From an uncultured Pelagibacteraceae bacterium (GTDB lineage Bacteria > Pseudomonadota > Alphaproteobacteria > Pelagibacterales > Pelagibacteraceae), in assembly GCA_902528375.1 (NCBI GenBank), contig CABZSS010000001.1:62001-126000 (forward strand): a stretch of 64,000 nt of DNA, given 5' to 3'. Shown here piece after piece: positions 20,429-31,661 of this stretch (within the stretch, counting starts at the first letter, position 1; every line of letters begins with the position of its first letter). Below the pieces are notes generated by a model that was not told the DNA's origin, made no database searches, and saw only the letters and a program-made list of their open reading frames with translations. The position numbers and the translations under genes were made by a program.

Positions 20429-20884
20429 TTATTTGCTCTCTAAAATTTTAATTGTTGAGCCATTCTTTGAAAGTTTTTCTTTTGCTGAATTAGATAAAAA
20501 ATGAACTTCTAAATTTAATTTATCTTTGATTTCACCCTGACCAAGTATCTTTATTTTTTCATATTTTTTTTTTATAATTTTCGAACTTTGTAAATATTTA
20601 ATATCTATCTTTTCAGACGGTTTTATTCTTTTTGTTTCTATGAGCAATTGTAAATCGCCTAAGTTTAATTTACCAATTTTATTTTTACGTATTGGATTGA
20701 AGCCTCTTTTGGGTAATCTTCTATATAAAGGCATTTGACCACCTTCAAAACTTTTAATTGCTACACCAGATCTTGATTTTTGACCTTTAACACCTCTTCC
20801 AGAAGTTTTGCCTTTTCCAGATCCAATACCTCTTCCAACTCTTATTTTTTTTGTTTTCAGTTTAGTTAAACCATTAAGCATCAT
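20429..20884 (-). CDS. rplO: 50S ribosomal protein L15
   Basis: The glycine/arginine-rich N-terminus VGRGIGSGKGKTSGRGVKGQ identifies L15. The length is 151 aa. The start ATG overlaps the last base of the rpsE stop codon, leaving no room for rpmD (L30), which usually lies here. A second ATG follows directly (MM start). Confidence 0.98.
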   Translation of the reverse strand: MMLNGLTKLKTKKIRVGRGIGSGKGKTSGRGVKGQKSRSGVAIKSFEGGQMPLYRRLPKRGFNPIRKNKIGKLNLGDLQLLIETKRIKPSEKIDIKYLQSSKIIKKKYEKIKILGQGEIKDKLNLEVHFLSNSAKEKLSKNGSTIKILESK

Positions 20885-21384
20885 TATCCTCTTTTTTCTA
20901 TAATTTCAGAAATTTTCTTGTTTCTTATAATTGAAATTTGTTTAGGTGAATTTTGTTTTTTTAGAGCTTTAAGACATGCCCTGATAACATTATGAGGATT
21001 TGCAGTTCCAAGTGACTTAGCCACTATATCTTTAATACCAAGTACTTCACATACAGCTCTTACTGGACCGCCAGCTATTATACCTGTTCCTTTTGGAGCT
21101 GCCCTCATTTTGATTTTTCCAGCGCCGTCTTTACCGAAAACATCATGATGAATAGTTCTTCCCTCTCTTAAAGGTATTTGAATTAAATTTCTTCTAGCCA
21201 TTTCATTGGCTTTTTTTATAGCATCTGGTACTTGTTTTGATTTTGCGTGCGCAATACCAATTTTTCCGCTTTGATTTCCAACGACTACTAATGCAGAAAA
21301 ACCAAATCTTCTACCACCTTTAACAACTTTTGTAATTCTGTTTACGTGAACAAGTTTTTCTATAAATTCATTTTCTTTAGACAT
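20884..21384 (-). CDS. rpsE: 30S ribosomal protein S5
   Basis: The double-stranded RNA-binding region [18 protein letters not shown] near residues 20-37 and the C-terminal S5 domain ([15 protein letters not shown]) are present. The 166-aa length is normal. It contacts 16S rRNA at the decoding region and is involved in translational accuracy. Confidence 0.98.
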   Translation of the reverse strand: MSKENEFIEKLVHVNRITKVVKGGRRFGFSALVVVGNQSGKIGIAHAKSKQVPDAIKKANEMARRNLIQIPLREGRTIHHDVFGKDGAGKIKMRAAPKGTGIIAGGPVRAVCEVLGIKDIVAKSLGTANPHNVIRACLKALKKQNSPKQISIIRNKKISEIIEKRG

Positions 21385-21385
21385 A

Positions 21386-21742
21386 TTAAAATTCCATTCC
21401 GTTTTTTCTTAATGTTTCAGCAAAAATCTTTACTCTTCCATGATACTTAAATTGCCCTCTATCAAAATAAATTTTCTTGATGTTTTTTTCTACAGCTTTC
21501 TTTGCTAATTTCTCAGCAACCAGTTTTGAAAGTTCAGTTTTATTTACCTTGTTTGCAGATTTCATGTCTTTTTCATTAGATGAAGCAGACAGAATAGTCT
21601 TGCTATTGGCATCATCAATTATTTGTGCAGATATATTTTTTAAACTTCTAGATACACTTAATCTGAAACGATCATTTTTAGAATTACCCTTTAGTTTATT
21701 TCTAACTCTAAATTTTTTTCTTTGTAAAGTGTTTAATTTCAT
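21386..21742 (-). CDS. rplR: 50S ribosomal protein L18
   Basis: A 118-aa 5S rRNA-binding protein. [20 protein letters not shown] and [21 protein letters not shown] match the L18 core. It is coupled to rplF by a 1-bp overlap. Confidence 0.98.
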   Translation of the reverse strand: MKLNTLQRKKFRVRNKLKGNSKNDRFRLSVSRSLKNISAQIIDDANSKTILSASSNEKDMKSANKVNKTELSKLVAEKLAKKAVEKNIKKIYFDRGQFKYHGRVKIFAETLRKNGMEF

Positions 21743-22281
21743 TATTTCTTTTTACCTTCTTTTCTTAATATATATTGACCTTTTTCTTTAATTCCTTTTC
21801 CTTTATAAGGTTCGGGCGGTCTAAAAGATTTAATTTTTGATGCAATCATACCAACTTTTTGCTTATCAACACCTGATATTTTAATAGTTGTTTGTTTTTC
21901 AACTAAAATTTTTACATCCTCGGGAATATCAAAATTAATATCATGACTAAAACCTAGTTGAAGATTTAATTGTTTTCCTTTTAATGCTGCTCTGTAACCT
22001 ACGCCACTTAACTCAAGCACTTTTTCAAAACCAACACTAGTTCCTATTATTGCATTATTAATTAGACTTCTATTCATCCCCCATAATCTTTTTGTATCAT
22101 CGTCTAGTTTCTTTGGTTTAATTGAAACGTTTTTGCCATCATCAATTTTAAAATCAAAAATCTCTAAATTAATTTTTAACTTTTGTTTACCCAAAGGACC
22201 TTCTATATTGATGTCCGAACCTGCTAAAGCAACTTTAACTTTTTCGGGAATATTGATACTTATTTTACCTATTTTTGACAT
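21742..22281 (-). CDS. rplF: 50S ribosomal protein L6
   Basis: A 179-aa protein with two L6 repeats. It ends with the conserved [25 protein letters not shown] region. It overlaps both rpsH and rplR by 1 bp in the spc operon. Confidence 0.98.
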   Translation of the reverse strand: MSKIGKISINIPEKVKVALAGSDINIEGPLGKQKLKINLEIFDFKIDDGKNVSIKPKKLDDDTKRLWGMNRSLINNAIIGTSVGFEKVLELSGVGYRAALKGKQLNLQLGFSHDINFDIPEDVKILVEKQTTIKISGVDKQKVGMIASKIKSFRPPEPYKGKGIKEKGQYILRKEGKKK

Positions 22282-22676
22282 TAAAATACCTTACAAATTA
22301 TTTCGCCACCAACTTTTTGTTTTCTTGCATCAATATCTGTCATTACACCTTTTGGTGTAGATATAATTGCAATTCCTAAACCATTATTAATTTTTGGTAA
22401 ACTTTGAGCACTAGAAAAAACTCTTCTACCAGGTTTTGATATTCTTTCTATCACACTTATTACTGGAGATCCGGAATTATACTTTAACTCTATAATTAAA
22501 ATTTGTTTGTTATCATTTTTATCAACATTAAACCCATTTATATAACCTTCATTTTTTAAAACATCTGCAATCTTCATCTTAAAATTTGATGAAGGCATTT
22601 CTACTTTTTTATGATTTCTTAATTGCGAGTTTTTTATTCTCGCAAGCATATCTCCTATTGGATCTGTCAAACTCAT
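22281..22676 (-). CDS. rpsH: 30S ribosomal protein S8
   Basis: A 131-aa protein starting SLTDPIGDMLARIKN and ending GGEIICKVF, both S8 signatures. In E. coli S8 represses the spc operon. Whether that loop exists here cannot be seen from sequence alone. Confidence 0.98.
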   Translation of the reverse strand: MSLTDPIGDMLARIKNSQLRNHKKVEMPSSNFKMKIADVLKNEGYINGFNVDKNDNKQILIIELKYNSGSPVISVIERISKPGRRVFSSAQSLPKINNGLGIAIISTPKGVMTDIDARKQKVGGEIICKVF

Positions 22677-22689
22677 ATAATTTTCCTTT

Positions 22690-22995
22690 CTACCAACTTG
22701 ATTTTATCATACCAGGAATTTTACCCTGTAGACCTAGTTGTCTAAGAGCTATTCTTGATATTCTTAATTTTCTGTAAACACCATGCGGTCTTCCTGTTAT
22801 TTCACATCTATTTCTTACTCTAGTCTTCGCCGAATTTCTTGGTAATTTTGATAATTTTTGTTGAGCTTTAAACCTTTCCTCTAGGGGTAATTTTTTATTC
22901 ATTATAATTAGTTTTAGTTTTTTTCTTTTTGCATAAAATCTATCTGACAACTTTCTTCTCCTATTATTCTTATTTATTGAACTAAGTTTAGCCAT
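22690..22995 (-). CDS. rpsN: 30S ribosomal protein S14 (zinc-free form)
   Basis: A 101-aa protein of the long, cysteine-poor S14 class. [27 protein letters not shown] is the signature. The zinc-binding CxxC pairs of the short form are absent, so this S14 does not need zinc. Confidence 0.98.
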   Translation of the reverse strand: MAKLSSINKNNRRRKLSDRFYAKRKKLKLIIMNKKLPLEERFKAQQKLSKLPRNSAKTRVRNRCEITGRPHGVYRKLRISRIALRQLGLQGKIPGMIKSSW

Positions 22996-23549
22996 TAGTT
23001 GCTCCTTTCTTCTATAAATGGAAAATTAAATTTCTTTAATAATTCTAAGCTATGTTCTTTAGAGTTTGATTTTATTACTATTGTAATATCTAAACCTCTT
23101 ATTTTGTCTACCTTATCAAAATTTACTTCAGGAAATATTATGTGCTCCTTAACCCCAAAGGTGAAATTACCAAACTTGTCTATACCTTTTGAGGAAAGAC
23201 CTCTAAAATCTTTTATTCTTGGAAGCGCAATGTTTACAAGTCTATCTATAAATTCATACATTTTATATTTACGTAAAGTGACCTTAAGTCCAGCTTTCGT
23301 ATCTTTACGTGTTTTAAAATTTGAAATAGATTTTTTGAACTTCGTTGAGACTGGTTTTTGTCCTGCAATTTTAGCTAAATCCTCTTCGCAAGATTTAAAT
23401 ATTTTTGCGTCATTTCCATCTATTCCTAGACCCATATTTAAAACAACTTTTTCAAATTTAGGTGCCATATTAAGATTTTTAAAACCATATTTTTCCTTAA
23501 GCATGGTTTTAACTTCCTTATGATATAGTGTTTTTAACCTTGGAATCAT
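22995..23549 (-). CDS. rplE: 50S ribosomal protein L5
   Basis: A 184-aa 5S rRNA-binding protein. [14 protein letters not shown] near residue 29 and [13 protein letters not shown] are L5 signatures. It overlaps rplX by 4 bp and rpsN by 1 bp. Confidence 0.98.
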   Translation of the reverse strand: MIPRLKTLYHKEVKTMLKEKYGFKNLNMAPKFEKVVLNMGLGIDGNDAKIFKSCEEDLAKIAGQKPVSTKFKKSISNFKTRKDTKAGLKVTLRKYKMYEFIDRLVNIALPRIKDFRGLSSKGIDKFGNFTFGVKEHIIFPEVNFDKVDKIRGLDITIVIKSNSKEHSLELLKKFNFPFIEERSN

Positions 23550-23788
23550 TTTTTAATTGCCTTTTTTTTATCTTGTTTTTGATCTAATTTTAAATTTGAT
23601 AAATGAACAAAATTTTCTTTATCAACTATTCCACCTTTTCTTTCTTTCGTAGTTTTAAGATGTTTTTTTATTATATTTATTCCTTTAATCTTTGCTCTAT
23701 TCCTCTTTCTATCTAATTCTATAATTTCACCTGTTTTATTTTTATCTTTTCCAACAAGCACTTTGACATTTGAGCCTTTCTTAATCAT
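23546..23788 (-). CDS. rplX: 50S ribosomal protein L24 (short)
   Basis: The KOW domain ([18 protein letters not shown]) and the [23 protein letters not shown] segment identify L24. It is only 80 aa, about 20-25 residues shorter than usual, because the C-terminal region ends in a lysine-rich stretch. Its position between rplN and rplE is conserved. Confidence 0.95.
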   Translation of the reverse strand: MIKKGSNVKVLVGKDKNKTGEIIELDRKRNRAKIKGINIIKKHLKTTKERKGGIVDKENFVHLSNLKLDQKQDKKKAIKK

Positions 23789-24157
23789 TTATATTACCTC
23801 CGGAGCTAATGATATTATTTTCATTTGCCCCCTACTTCTTAATTCTCTTGTGACTGGTCCAAAAATTCTAGTCCCAATAGGTTCACCTTTGTCATCTGTC
23901 AAAACAGCTGCATTGTTATCGAATCTAACTTTTGATCCATCGTCTCTGTGAATTCCTTTTTTTACTCTAACAACTACAGCCTTATGAACTGAACCTTTTT
24001 TAACTTTACCTTTAGGGATAGCTTCTTTTACTGCAACAACAATTGTATCACCAATGCTTGCGTATCTTCTTTTTGAGCCTCCAAGTACCTTTATACACTC
24101 AATTTTTTTTGCACCAGTATTATCCGCTACAAATAGCTCAGTTTGTACCTGTATCAT
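23789..24157 (-). CDS. rplN: 50S ribosomal protein L14
   Basis: A 122-aa protein starting [27 protein letters not shown], the L14 signature. It overlaps rpsQ by 4 bp. Confidence 0.99.
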   Translation of the reverse strand: MIQVQTELFVADNTGAKKIECIKVLGGSKRRYASIGDTIVVAVKEAIPKGKVKKGSVHKAVVVRVKKGIHRDDGSKVRFDNNAAVLTDDKGEPIGTRIFGPVTRELRSRGQMKIISLAPEVI

Positions 24158-24390
24158 TTATTTTCTCCTAGTACCTCAAATTTTTTTGTTTTTGAGTAAG
24201 GTCTACATTCAATTATCTTCACTTTATCACCATTTTTAAATTTATTATTTTCATCATGTGCGCTAAATTTTTTTCTTACTTTTACTACTTTTTTTAGAGT
24301 AGGGTGTTGATATTTTCTTTCAACCATAACTGTTATTGTTTTATTTGGTTTATCACTCACTACAATTCCATTTAATATTTTTTTAGGCAC
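24154..24390 (-). CDS. rpsQ: 30S ribosomal protein S17
   Basis: A 78-aa OB-fold protein. [25 protein letters not shown] and [19 protein letters not shown] are the S17 motifs. It overlaps rpmC by 8 bp. Confidence 0.98.
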   Translation of the reverse strand: MPKKILNGIVVSDKPNKTITVMVERKYQHPTLKKVVKVRKKFSAHDENNKFKNGDKVKIIECRPYSKTKKFEVLGENK

Positions 24391-24574
24391 TTTTTTTCCT
24401 TCCCATTAGAGTTTTCATTCTGGAAATATCTTTTTTAGTTTGAGATATTTTAGACGGATTTGTAAGTTGTCCATTTATTTTTTGGAATCTCAAATTAAAC
24501 AAATCTTTTTTTAGTTTTTCTAAATTTTTCAACGCTTGATCCTTGGTAAATTTCTTTATTTCATTTTTCTTCAT
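24383..24574 (-). CDS. rpmC: 50S ribosomal protein L29
   Basis: A 63-aa two-helix protein near the exit tunnel. LKKDLFNLRFQKINGQLTNPSKI is the L29 signature. It is coupled to rplP by a 1-bp overlap. Confidence 0.97.
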   Translation of the reverse strand: MKKNEIKKFTKDQALKNLEKLKKDLFNLRFQKINGQLTNPSKISQTKKDISRMKTLMGRKKSA

Positions 24575-24984
24575 TATGAGACCCTTCTTATGAACTTAGT
24601 TTTAATTGGTAGTTTTGCAGAAGCTTTATATAGTGCCTCTTTTGCTATTTGTTCGGATACTCCGTCTACCTCAAACAAAATTCTTCCTGGTTTAACTCTA
24701 CATGCCCAAAATTCCGGTGAACCTTTGCCTTTTCCCATTCTAACTTCAGTTGGTTTTTTTGATACAGGTATATTTGGAAAAATCCTTGTCCAAACTCTAC
24801 CTTGTCTTTTCATATGTCTTGTTAGTGCAACTCTAGCCGCCTCTATTTGTTTAGAAATTACTCTGTCTGGCTGCAATGCTTTTAGTCCAAAGGAACCATA
24901 ATTCATTTTATTACATCTAGACGCATTTCCATGGATACGACCTTTATGAGCTTTTCTAAATTTCGTTCTAGTTGGTTGTAGCAT
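24574..24984 (-). CDS. rplP: 50S ribosomal protein L16
   Basis: A 136-aa protein starting [43 protein letters not shown] is the conserved peptidyl-transferase-region loop. It follows rpsC by 2 bp. Confidence 0.99.
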   Translation of the reverse strand: MLQPTRTKFRKAHKGRIHGNASRCNKMNYGSFGLKALQPDRVISKQIEAARVALTRHMKRQGRVWTRIFPNIPVSKKPTEVRMGKGKGSPEFWACRVKPGRILFEVDGVSEQIAKEALYKASAKLPIKTKFIRRVS

Positions 24985-24986
24985 AG

Positions 24987-25646
24987 TTATCTCTTGTTTG
25001 TTTCCTGACTAAATTCCTTCGTAAAAATTTCACCTTTATATATCCAAACTTTAATACCAATTATTCCATACGTAGTTAAAGCTTCGGCTTCTGCATAATC
25101 TATGTCCGCTCTAAGAGTGTGAGAAGGAATACTCCCGTCTCTTAGCCATTCTGTCCTTGCAATTTCGTTTCCACCTAATCTCCCACTTACAGATACTTTT
25201 ATACCCTTTGCTCCTAATCTTAATGCAGACTGCATAGCTCTCTTCATGGCTCTTCTATATGAAATTCTTTTAACTAACTGTTGGGATATATTCTCAGCAA
25301 CTAAATAACTGTTTGTCTCTGGTTTTTTTACTTCTTTAATATTAAGATTTACCTCATTTGTAGTTAGTCTAGATAGTTTTTCTTTAATCTTTTCAATATC
25401 ACTTCCCTTTTTACCGATTACAAAACCAGGTCTTGAGGTATAAATTGTTACAAAACATTTTTTTGAGGTTCTTTCTATCATTACTTTTGAAACCCCAGAG
25501 TTAATGACATTTTTTTTGATATATTCTCTTATTTTAAAGTCCTCAATTAAAAATTTACCGAAATCTTTTTTTTTAGCATACCAAACTGAGTCCCATCCTC
25601 TATTAACTCCAAGTCTTAAACCTACAGGATTAACCTTTTGTCCCAT
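24987..25646 (-). CDS. rpsC: 30S ribosomal protein S3
   Basis: A 219-aa protein with the N-terminal [16 protein letters not shown] signature, a KH domain ([16 protein letters not shown], residues 75-90) and the C-terminal domain [14 protein letters not shown]-type motif. It overlaps the end of rplV by 17 bp. Confidence 0.99.
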   Translation of the reverse strand: MGQKVNPVGLRLGVNRGWDSVWYAKKKDFGKFLIEDFKIREYIKKNVINSGVSKVMIERTSKKCFVTIYTSRPGFVIGKKGSDIEKIKEKLSRLTTNEVNLNIKEVKKPETNSYLVAENISQQLVKRISYRRAMKRAMQSALRLGAKGIKVSVSGRLGGNEIARTEWLRDGSIPSHTLRADIDYAEAEALTTYGIIGIKVWIYKGEIFTKEFSQETNKR

Positions 25647-26025
25647 CTTTTACCTCTTTAGTTTGTAATTTTTCCGATAATATAATAGTTAAATTTGAAT
25701 ATGGTTTTAAAATTGGAGCTGCTCTTCCTTTTGCTCTTGGTCTAAACCTTTTCATAGTAATTTGTTTACCGCAGTAAGCTTCTTTAACAAAAAGTTTATC
25801 GATATCATATTGAAAATTGTTCTCTGCGTTAGCAATAGCTGAAGATAAAGTTTTTTTGATATCCTTACAAATTCTTTTATTTGAAAAATCAAGATCTCTG
25901 ATAGCTAAATCAACTTTTTTTCCAACAATACCTTTTAAAATTGGATTAAGCTTTCTAGTACTAGATCTAATATTTTTATTTACTGACCTTACTAAATTTA
26001 TTTCTTTTTTATCTTTATTGCTCAT
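25630..26025 (-). CDS. rplV: 50S ribosomal protein L22
   Basis: A 131-aa protein with an L22 core from about residue 15. The tunnel beta-hairpin region [18 protein letters not shown] is intact, and this is the segment that lines the macrolide site. The 3' end overlaps rpsC by 17 bp. Confidence 0.97.
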   Translation of the reverse strand: MSNKDKKEINLVRSVNKNIRSSTRKLNPILKGIVGKKVDLAIRDLDFSNKRICKDIKKTLSSAIANAENNFQYDIDKLFVKEAYCGKQITMKRFRPRAKGRAAPILKPYSNLTIILSEKLQTKEVKDGTKG

Positions 26026-26027
26026 TT

Positions 26028-26333
26028 TTATTTTTTCTCTACAGGTTTAGTTTCTTCAGCCTTGGCTTTTTTATCAGCTGGTGTATGACCAAAAAATTGT
26101 CTTGTCGGTGCAAATTCTCCAAATTTATGGCCAACCATATCTTCAGATACAGTAAGTGGAATAAACTTTTTACCATTATAAATTAAAAAACTTAAACCAA
26201 CAAAATCTGGGATTATTGTTGATTTTCTTGACCAAGTTTTAATAGGCTTTTTACCAGACTCATTTTTTTGTTTTTCAGCTTTTTTTATTAAGCTTTCTTC
26301 AACAAATGGACCTTTCCAAACTGATCTAGTCAT
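26028..26333 (-). CDS. rpsS: 30S ribosomal protein S19
   Basis: [18 protein letters not shown] and [18 protein letters not shown] are S19 signatures. A charged tail of about ten residues ([14 protein letters not shown]) makes it 101 aa against about 92 in most bacteria. Confidence 0.98.
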   Translation of the reverse strand: MTRSVWKGPFVEESLIKKAEKQKNESGKKPIKTWSRKSTIIPDFVGLSFLIYNGKKFIPLTVSEDMVGHKFGEFAPTRQFFGHTPADKKAKAEETKPVEKK

Positions 26334-26334
26334 T

Positions 26335-27168
26335 TTAACCTTTCTTTTTCTTTCTTCTTCGAATTATAAATTTATCTGTTCTTTTATTATCTCTTGTTTT
26401 CAATCCTTTTGCAGATTGACCTTTTCTTGAAACAGGGTGTCTTCCACCTGCAGATTTACCCTCACCGCCACCATGAGGGTGATCAACTGGGTTCATGACA
26501 ACACCTCTTGTGTGTGGTCTTCTACCAAGCCATCTTGATCTGCCAGCTTTGCCAATCTTAATATTTTTTTGATCAGGGTTTGAAAGAACTCCAATAGTAG
26601 CCATTGCTCTAGAATCAATTCTTCTAACCTCTCCTGATGTCATCTTGACAATTGAATAACTCCCATCATTACCCGAAATAGAAACGGATGTTCCTGCAGA
26701 TCTTGCGATTTTTCCGCCGCCGCCAGGATTAATTTCTACATTATGTATATCAATACCAACAGGTATTTCAGATAAGGGTAAGCAATTTCCTACTTTGATT
26801 TCAGAATTTGGTCCATTTGAGATTTTATCACCAACTTTAATTTCTTGGGGTGCTAAATAGTAAAACCTCTCACCATCAGGAAATTTAACTAACATTATGT
26901 GACATGATCTATTAGGATCGTATTCAATCCTTTCTACCTCAGCTTTTACACCAAATTTTTTTCTATAAAAATCAACATTTCTATATTTTTGCTTATGTCC
27001 ACCACCAACATTTCTAGCTGTTATTCTTCCAAGATTGTTTCTTCCGCTTGATGAATTTTTTACTGATGTAAGAGGTTTAAATGGTTTGCCTTTCCAAAGA
27101 TTTTTTCTATCAACAAGAATGGTTCCTCTCACAGATTTGGTATAAGGTTTGAATGTTTTTAATGCCAT
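26335..27168 (-). CDS. rplB: 50S ribosomal protein L2
   Basis: A 277-aa protein essential for subunit joining and peptidyl transfer. [18 protein letters not shown] near residue 225 contains the conserved histidine region. The N-terminal OB fold and SH3-like domain are complete. Confidence 0.99.
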   Translation of the reverse strand: MALKTFKPYTKSVRGTILVDRKNLWKGKPFKPLTSVKNSSSGRNNLGRITARNVGGGHKQKYRNVDFYRKKFGVKAEVERIEYDPNRSCHIMLVKFPDGERFYYLAPQEIKVGDKISNGPNSEIKVGNCLPLSEIPVGIDIHNVEINPGGGGKIARSAGTSVSISGNDGSYSIVKMTSGEVRRIDSRAMATIGVLSNPDQKNIKIGKAGRSRWLGRRPHTRGVVMNPVDHPHGGGEGKSAGGRHPVSRKGQSAKGLKTRDNKRTDKFIIRRRKKKKG

Positions 27169-27169
27169 T

Positions 27170-27463
27170 TTATATTCCTGTTGTTAGATCAATAGATTGA
27201 CCTTTTTTTAATGTAATAACTGCTTTTTTGTAACCTTTGACTCTGCTGTTTCTGCCTCTCGTAAATTTCAAAATAGATTTTTTGTTAATAATGTTTACTT
27301 TCACTACGTTTACTTTAAATATTTTTTCAATATTTTTCTTTAAAGTTTTTTTGTTAGCATCATCTCTGACTTTAAAAACAACTTTATTTTGTGTAGACAT
27401 GTTTGAAGACTTCTCAGTAATCACTGGGGAAATTATTGTGTCGTATAAGCTTACTTTATTCAT
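27170..27463 (-). CDS. rplW: 50S ribosomal protein L23
   Basis: A 97-aa protein. SPVITEKSSNMSTQNKVVFKV and IEKIFKVNVVKVN are L23 signatures. It forms the docking site for trigger factor and SRP at the tunnel exit. It overlaps rplD by 1 bp. Confidence 0.98.
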   Translation of the reverse strand: MNKVSLYDTIISPVITEKSSNMSTQNKVVFKVRDDANKKTLKKNIEKIFKVNVVKVNIINKKSILKFTRGRNSRVKGYKKAVITLKKGQSIDLTTGI

Positions 27464-28086
27464 TAATTATACCTTTTCTCCAATTCTTTAACTGATGTTT
27501 CTGTAAAAATAATCTTTTTAAATTTTAAAATATCGTATGCACTGAAATGACCTATATCTGTGCATTTTACGTTAGGTATATTTTTTGTAGCCCTAAATAT
27601 TTTATCTTTAGAATTTTTATCTAAAATCAAAATTGAGTTTTTAGCATCAAACTTTTTCAAAATTTTGTCCATTTCTTTTGTTTTTTTAATTTCTTTAGAA
27701 AAGTCATCAAAAACAATTACTTCTTTGAGTTTCAATTTTTTTGACAAAATAGAGCTTATACTCTGTCTTTTTTCATTTTTGTTTAATTTTCTAGTTTTAT
27801 AACTATTTCTTCCTTTTGGACCATGAGCTATACCACCACCAACAAAAATTGGAGCTTTTCTACTCGCGTGTCTTGCATTACCCGTTCCTTTTTGTGCATA
27901 AATTTTTGAAGTAGATCCAATAATTTCATTCTTTTGTTTAGTTTTGGAGCTTCTCCCTTTGTAATTAGCGTTAGTCTTATAAATAACAGAACTGATTAAT
28001 TTCTCATTAATTTTTGACGAAAAGATTGAATCTTTAACTTCGACTGAGCTTTTTTTTCCCTCAAGATTTATTTTTTCGATTTTCAT
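27463..28086 (-). CDS. rplD: 50S ribosomal protein L4
   Basis: A 207-aa protein. KGTGNARHASRKAPIFVGGGIAHGPK is the tunnel loop of L4. In E. coli L4 autoregulates the S10 operon; no equivalent leader is evident in front of rpsJ here because the gene overlaps fusA. Confidence 0.98.
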   Translation of the reverse strand: MKIEKINLEGKKSSVEVKDSIFSSKINEKLISSVIYKTNANYKGRSSKTKQKNEIIGSTSKIYAQKGTGNARHASRKAPIFVGGGIAHGPKGRNSYKTRKLNKNEKRQSISSILSKKLKLKEVIVFDDFSKEIKKTKEMDKILKKFDAKNSILILDKNSKDKIFRATKNIPNVKCTDIGHFSAYDILKFKKIIFTETSVKELEKRYN

Positions 28087-28800
28087 TTATTTTTTCTTCT
28101 TTTCTGGAACTTTTTTCAATTTTTCTATTTTTTCAATTTTTTCTGACATTGTAAGTTTTCTAATATTTTTAACTGACTGCTTAACTAAAACTTCAGTATT
28201 TTTTGAACCAGGAATTGATCCTTTTAAATACATAATATCATTTTCTAAATCAGTTTTGATAATTTCAATATTTTGTTTAGTTCTCATTTTACTTCCCATG
28301 TGGCCTGCCATTTTTTTTCCTTTAAAAACTTTACCCGGATCCTGATTTTGACCTGTTGAACCATGTGCTCTATGAGAAATTGAGACACCGTGTGATGCTC
28401 TAAGACCAGCAAAATTATGTCTTTTCATTGCTCCTGCAAATCCTTTACCAATAGTTTTTGAACGAATATCAACAAATTTTGCATCTTTAAAAATTTCAAG
28501 ACCAAGTTCGTTGCCTTCTTTGTAATTATCTAAATTAGACACTCTAAATTCTTTTAAAACTTTTTTAGGCTCAGTGTTTTTTTTAGAAAAGAAACCTTTC
28601 ATTTGTTTTGAAAGTTTTGAATTTTTAATTTTTCCAAAACCAACTTGAACAGCGTTATAGCCTCTTTGATCTTTTGAAATTAATTGAATTATCCTTCCTT
28701 TGTCGATTTTGACAGCTGTGACAGGTACAGACTGGCCAGACTTATAAAACTCTCTTGTCATACCAATTTTCTTTCCGATAAGTCCAATTTCCTGAATCAT
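28087..28800 (-). CDS. rplC: 50S ribosomal protein L3
   Basis: A 237-aa protein starting [40 protein letters not shown] is the L3 signature. The C-terminus carries a lysine/glutamate-rich tail of about 20 residues. The glutamine in GQNQDPG is the position methylated by PrmB in other bacteria. Confidence 0.98.
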   Translation of the reverse strand: MIQEIGLIGKKIGMTREFYKSGQSVPVTAVKIDKGRIIQLISKDQRGYNAVQVGFGKIKNSKLSKQMKGFFSKKNTEPKKVLKEFRVSNLDNYKEGNELGLEIFKDAKFVDIRSKTIGKGFAGAMKRHNFAGLRASHGVSISHRAHGSTGQNQDPGKVFKGKKMAGHMGSKMRTKQNIEIIKTDLENDIMYLKGSIPGSKNTEVLVKQSVKNIRKLTMSEKIEKIEKLKKVPEKKKK

Positions 28801-29105
28801 ATTTTAATCTCCACATCTACACCTGATGCTAAATCTAATTTCATCAAAGCTTCCACGGTTTGAGGTGTTGGCTCTATAATATCTATTAATCTTTTGTGAG
28901 TTCTTGTTTCGAATTGTTCTCGACTTTTTTTATCAATATGAGGTGATCTTAAAACAGTATATCTCTCTATTTTAGTTGGTAAAGGTATTGGACCTTTAAT
29001 GTTTGCACCAGTTCTTTTTACTGTATTGACTATTTCTTCAGTTGATTGATCTAAAACTTTGTTATCGTATGCTCTTAACTTAATTCTTATGTTTTGTTTA
29101 TCCAT
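28797..29105 (-). CDS. rpsJ: 30S ribosomal protein S10
   Basis: The ORF track gives 114 aa, but the S10 family starts at [14 protein letters not shown], so I place the start at 29105, giving 102 aa. [30 protein letters not shown] is the signature. The start lies 8 bp inside the 3' end of fusA, so the str and S10 operons are joined without a gap. S10 also acts as NusE in antitermination. Confidence 0.97.
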   Translation of the reverse strand: MDKQNIRIKLRAYDNKVLDQSTEEIVNTVKRTGANIKGPIPLPTKIERYTVLRSPHIDKKSREQFETRTHKRLIDIIEPTPQTVEALMKLDLASGVDVEIKI

Positions 29106-31182
29106 TTGAACCTGTCTTTTTTGTAACTTCATCTTGAACATTTTGCGGAACTTTATCGTAATGATCGAAAAACATTGAATATTGTGCTCGTCCCTGAGAC
29201 ATAGATCTTAGTGCATTTATATATCCAAACATATTTGCTAATGGGACCATTGCCGTGATTACTGTAGCATTACCTCTCTGCTCTTGCGTGTTTATTTGAC
29301 CTCGTCTACTGTTAAGGTCACCTATCACATCGCCCATATAATCCTCAGGTGTAACTACTTCAACTCTCATAATTGGTTCAAGTAATTTTAAAGTTGCTCT
29401 ATTGCAAGCTTCTTTAAAACATTGTCTTGAAGCTAATTCAAAAGCTAAAACACTTGAATCGACATCATGGTGTAATCCATCTAGAATTATTACTTTGTAA
29501 TCAATAATTGGAAATCCAGCCAATATTCCACTATCCGAAACACTCTCAATGCCTTTTTCAACACCTGGTATAAATTCTTTTGGAATAGCACCACCTTTAA
29601 TTTTGCTTTCCACTTCTCTTCCTTTGCCAGGCTCTAAAGGTTCAATTGAGAGTTTAACTCTAGCAAATTGGCCGGCACCACCACTTTGTTTCTTATGTGT
29701 GTAATCAAATTCTGACTGTTTAAGTATTGTTTCTCTATATGCTACTTGAGGTGCGCCAACATTTGCCTCTACTTTAAATTCTCTCTTCATTCTATCAACA
29801 ATTATATCTAAATGGAGTTCTCCCATTCCTTTAATAATTGTTTGTCCAGATTCTTCATCAGAAGTAACTCTAAAAGACGGATCCTCTTTTGCTAATCTGC
29901 CTAAGGCCTCTCCCATTTTTTCTTGGTCACCTTTAGTTTTTGGTTCAACAGCAATTTCAATAACCGGATCTGGGAACTCCATTGGTTCTAATAAAACAGG
30001 ACTTTCTTCATTAGCTAAAGTATGGCCAGTAATGGTATATTTTAAGCCAGCTAGAGCAACTATATCACCTGCATTAGCTTCTTTAATATCTTCCCTTGAG
30101 TTTGCGTGCATTAAAAGCATTCTTCCGACTCTTTCTTCTTTATCTTTTGAAGTGTTATAAATTCCAGTACCTGATTTAACTGTTCCTGAATAAATTCTAA
30201 TAAATGTTAAAGATCCGACAAATGGGTCATTAGCAACTTTAAATGCAAGAGCTGAAAAAGGGGCGTTGTCTTCAAATTTCATTTCAACAACGTCTTCTGA
30301 TCCAGGTTTTGTGCCCTTAATTGAGCCAATATCTTCTGGGCTTGGTAAATAGTCAACTACTGCATCCAATAATGGCTGAACACCTTTATTTTTGAATGCA
30401 GATCCAGTTAGAACTGGAACAAAATCAAAATTTAGACAGCCTTTTCTTACACATCTAATTAAATCTTCATTCATAATTTGATCACCGTTTAAATAGCTCT
30501 CCATTAATTTTTCATCTTGCTCTACAGCTAACTCGACAAGTTCTTGTCTATATTTGTCACAAATTTCTTTTAAATCTTCTGGAATTTCTTTTTCTTCCCA
30601 AGCGGCTCCTAAATCTTCATTTTTCCATACAATGGCTTTCATTTTTACCAGATCAACAACACCTTGTAATGAGGATTCAATTCCAATTGGGATTTGCATA
30701 ACCATAGGTTTGGCCCCTAATCTATCTTTAATCATATCTACACATCTAAAGAAATCAGCACCAGTTCTGTCTAATTTGTTTACAAAACAAATTCTTGGGA
30801 CTTTATATTTGTCAGCTTGTCTCCATACAGTTTCAGACTGTGGCTCTACTCCAGCTACACCATCGAAAACTGCTACAGCCCCATCTAAAACTTTTAATGA
30901 TCTTTCCACTTCAATTGTAAAATCAACGTGACCTGGTGTATCTATGATATTAATTCTATGATCTTTCCAAAAACATGTCGTGGCAGCTGAGGTAATTGTA
31001 ATACCTCTTTCTTGTTCTTGTTCCATCCAGTCCATTGTAGCCGCACCATCATGAACTTCTCCGATCTTATGACTCTTACCAGTATAATAAAGAATTCTTT
31101 CAGTTGTGGTCGTTTTACCAGCATCAATGTGAGCCATGATACCGATGTTTCTATACATATTTAATTTATGAGTTCTAGGCAT
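29098..31182 (-). CDS. fusA: Elongation factor G
   Basis: A 694-aa translocase GTPase. G1 is [13 protein letters not shown] near residue 17, G3 is DTPGHVDFT, and G4 is NKLDRTGAD. Domains II-V follow in order, ending with the [23 protein letters not shown] region. It follows rpsG by 6 bp. There is no tuf gene behind it, unlike the classical str operon. Confidence 0.99.
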   Translation of the reverse strand: MPRTHKLNMYRNIGIMAHIDAGKTTTTERILYYTGKSHKIGEVHDGAATMDWMEQEQERGITITSAATTCFWKDHRINIIDTPGHVDFTIEVERSLKVLDGAVAVFDGVAGVEPQSETVWRQADKYKVPRICFVNKLDRTGADFFRCVDMIKDRLGAKPMVMQIPIGIESSLQGVVDLVKMKAIVWKNEDLGAAWEEKEIPEDLKEICDKYRQELVELAVEQDEKLMESYLNGDQIMNEDLIRCVRKGCLNFDFVPVLTGSAFKNKGVQPLLDAVVDYLPSPEDIGSIKGTKPGSEDVVEMKFEDNAPFSALAFKVANDPFVGSLTFIRIYSGTVKSGTGIYNTSKDKEERVGRMLLMHANSREDIKEANAGDIVALAGLKYTITGHTLANEESPVLLEPMEFPDPVIEIAVEPKTKGDQEKMGEALGRLAKEDPSFRVTSDEESGQTIIKGMGELHLDIIVDRMKREFKVEANVGAPQVAYRETILKQSEFDYTHKKQSGGAGQFARVKLSIEPLEPGKGREVESKIKGGAIPKEFIPGVEKGIESVSDSGILAGFPIIDYKVIILDGLHHDVDSSVLAFELASRQCFKEACNRATLKLLEPIMRVEVVTPEDYMGDVIGDLNSRRGQINTQEQRGNATVITAMVPLANMFGYINALRSMSQGRAQYSMFFDHYDKVPQNVQDEVTKKTGSNG

Positions 31183-31188
31183 GTTTTA

Positions 31189-31659
31189 TTACCATCTAAA
31201 ATGAGCAAAGGCTTTATTTGACTCTGCCATTTTATGTGTATCCTCTTTCTTTTTAATTGCTGATCCCCTATTTTGATAAGCGTCAAAAATTTCATTAAAA
31301 ATTTTATCAGACATTTTTTTATCTTTTCTTTTTCTTGAGGCGTCTATTAACCATCTTATTGCTAGTGCTTGCGATCTTTTTGCTTTTACTTCTACAGGAA
31401 CTTGGTAAGTGGCTCCACCAACTCTTCTAGATCTTACTTCAACAGTTGGTTTTATATTACTAATTGCTTGGTTGAAAACTGTGATTGGTTCATCTTTTGA
31501 TTTAGATTTAATTTTGTCTATTGCGTCATAAACAATTTTTTCAGCAATGGTTTTTTTTCCATCATACATTAGTGAATTTATTAATTTTGGAAGAATTACT
31601 GACTTGTATTTTGGATCAACAACATTGAGTTTTTTAGGAGCACTTTTTTTTCTAGACAT
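31189..31659 (-). CDS. rpsG: 30S ribosomal protein S7
   Basis: A 156-aa protein. [27 protein letters not shown] is the S7 signature near residues 76-102. It nucleates assembly of the 30S head. It follows rpsL by 2 bp. Confidence 0.99.
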   Translation of the reverse strand: MSRKKSAPKKLNVVDPKYKSVILPKLINSLMYDGKKTIAEKIVYDAIDKIKSKSKDEPITVFNQAISNIKPTVEVRSRRVGGATYQVPVEVKAKRSQALAIRWLIDASRKRKDKKMSDKIFNEIFDAYQNRGSAIKKKEDTHKMAESNKAFAHFRW

Positions 31660-31661
31660 TT

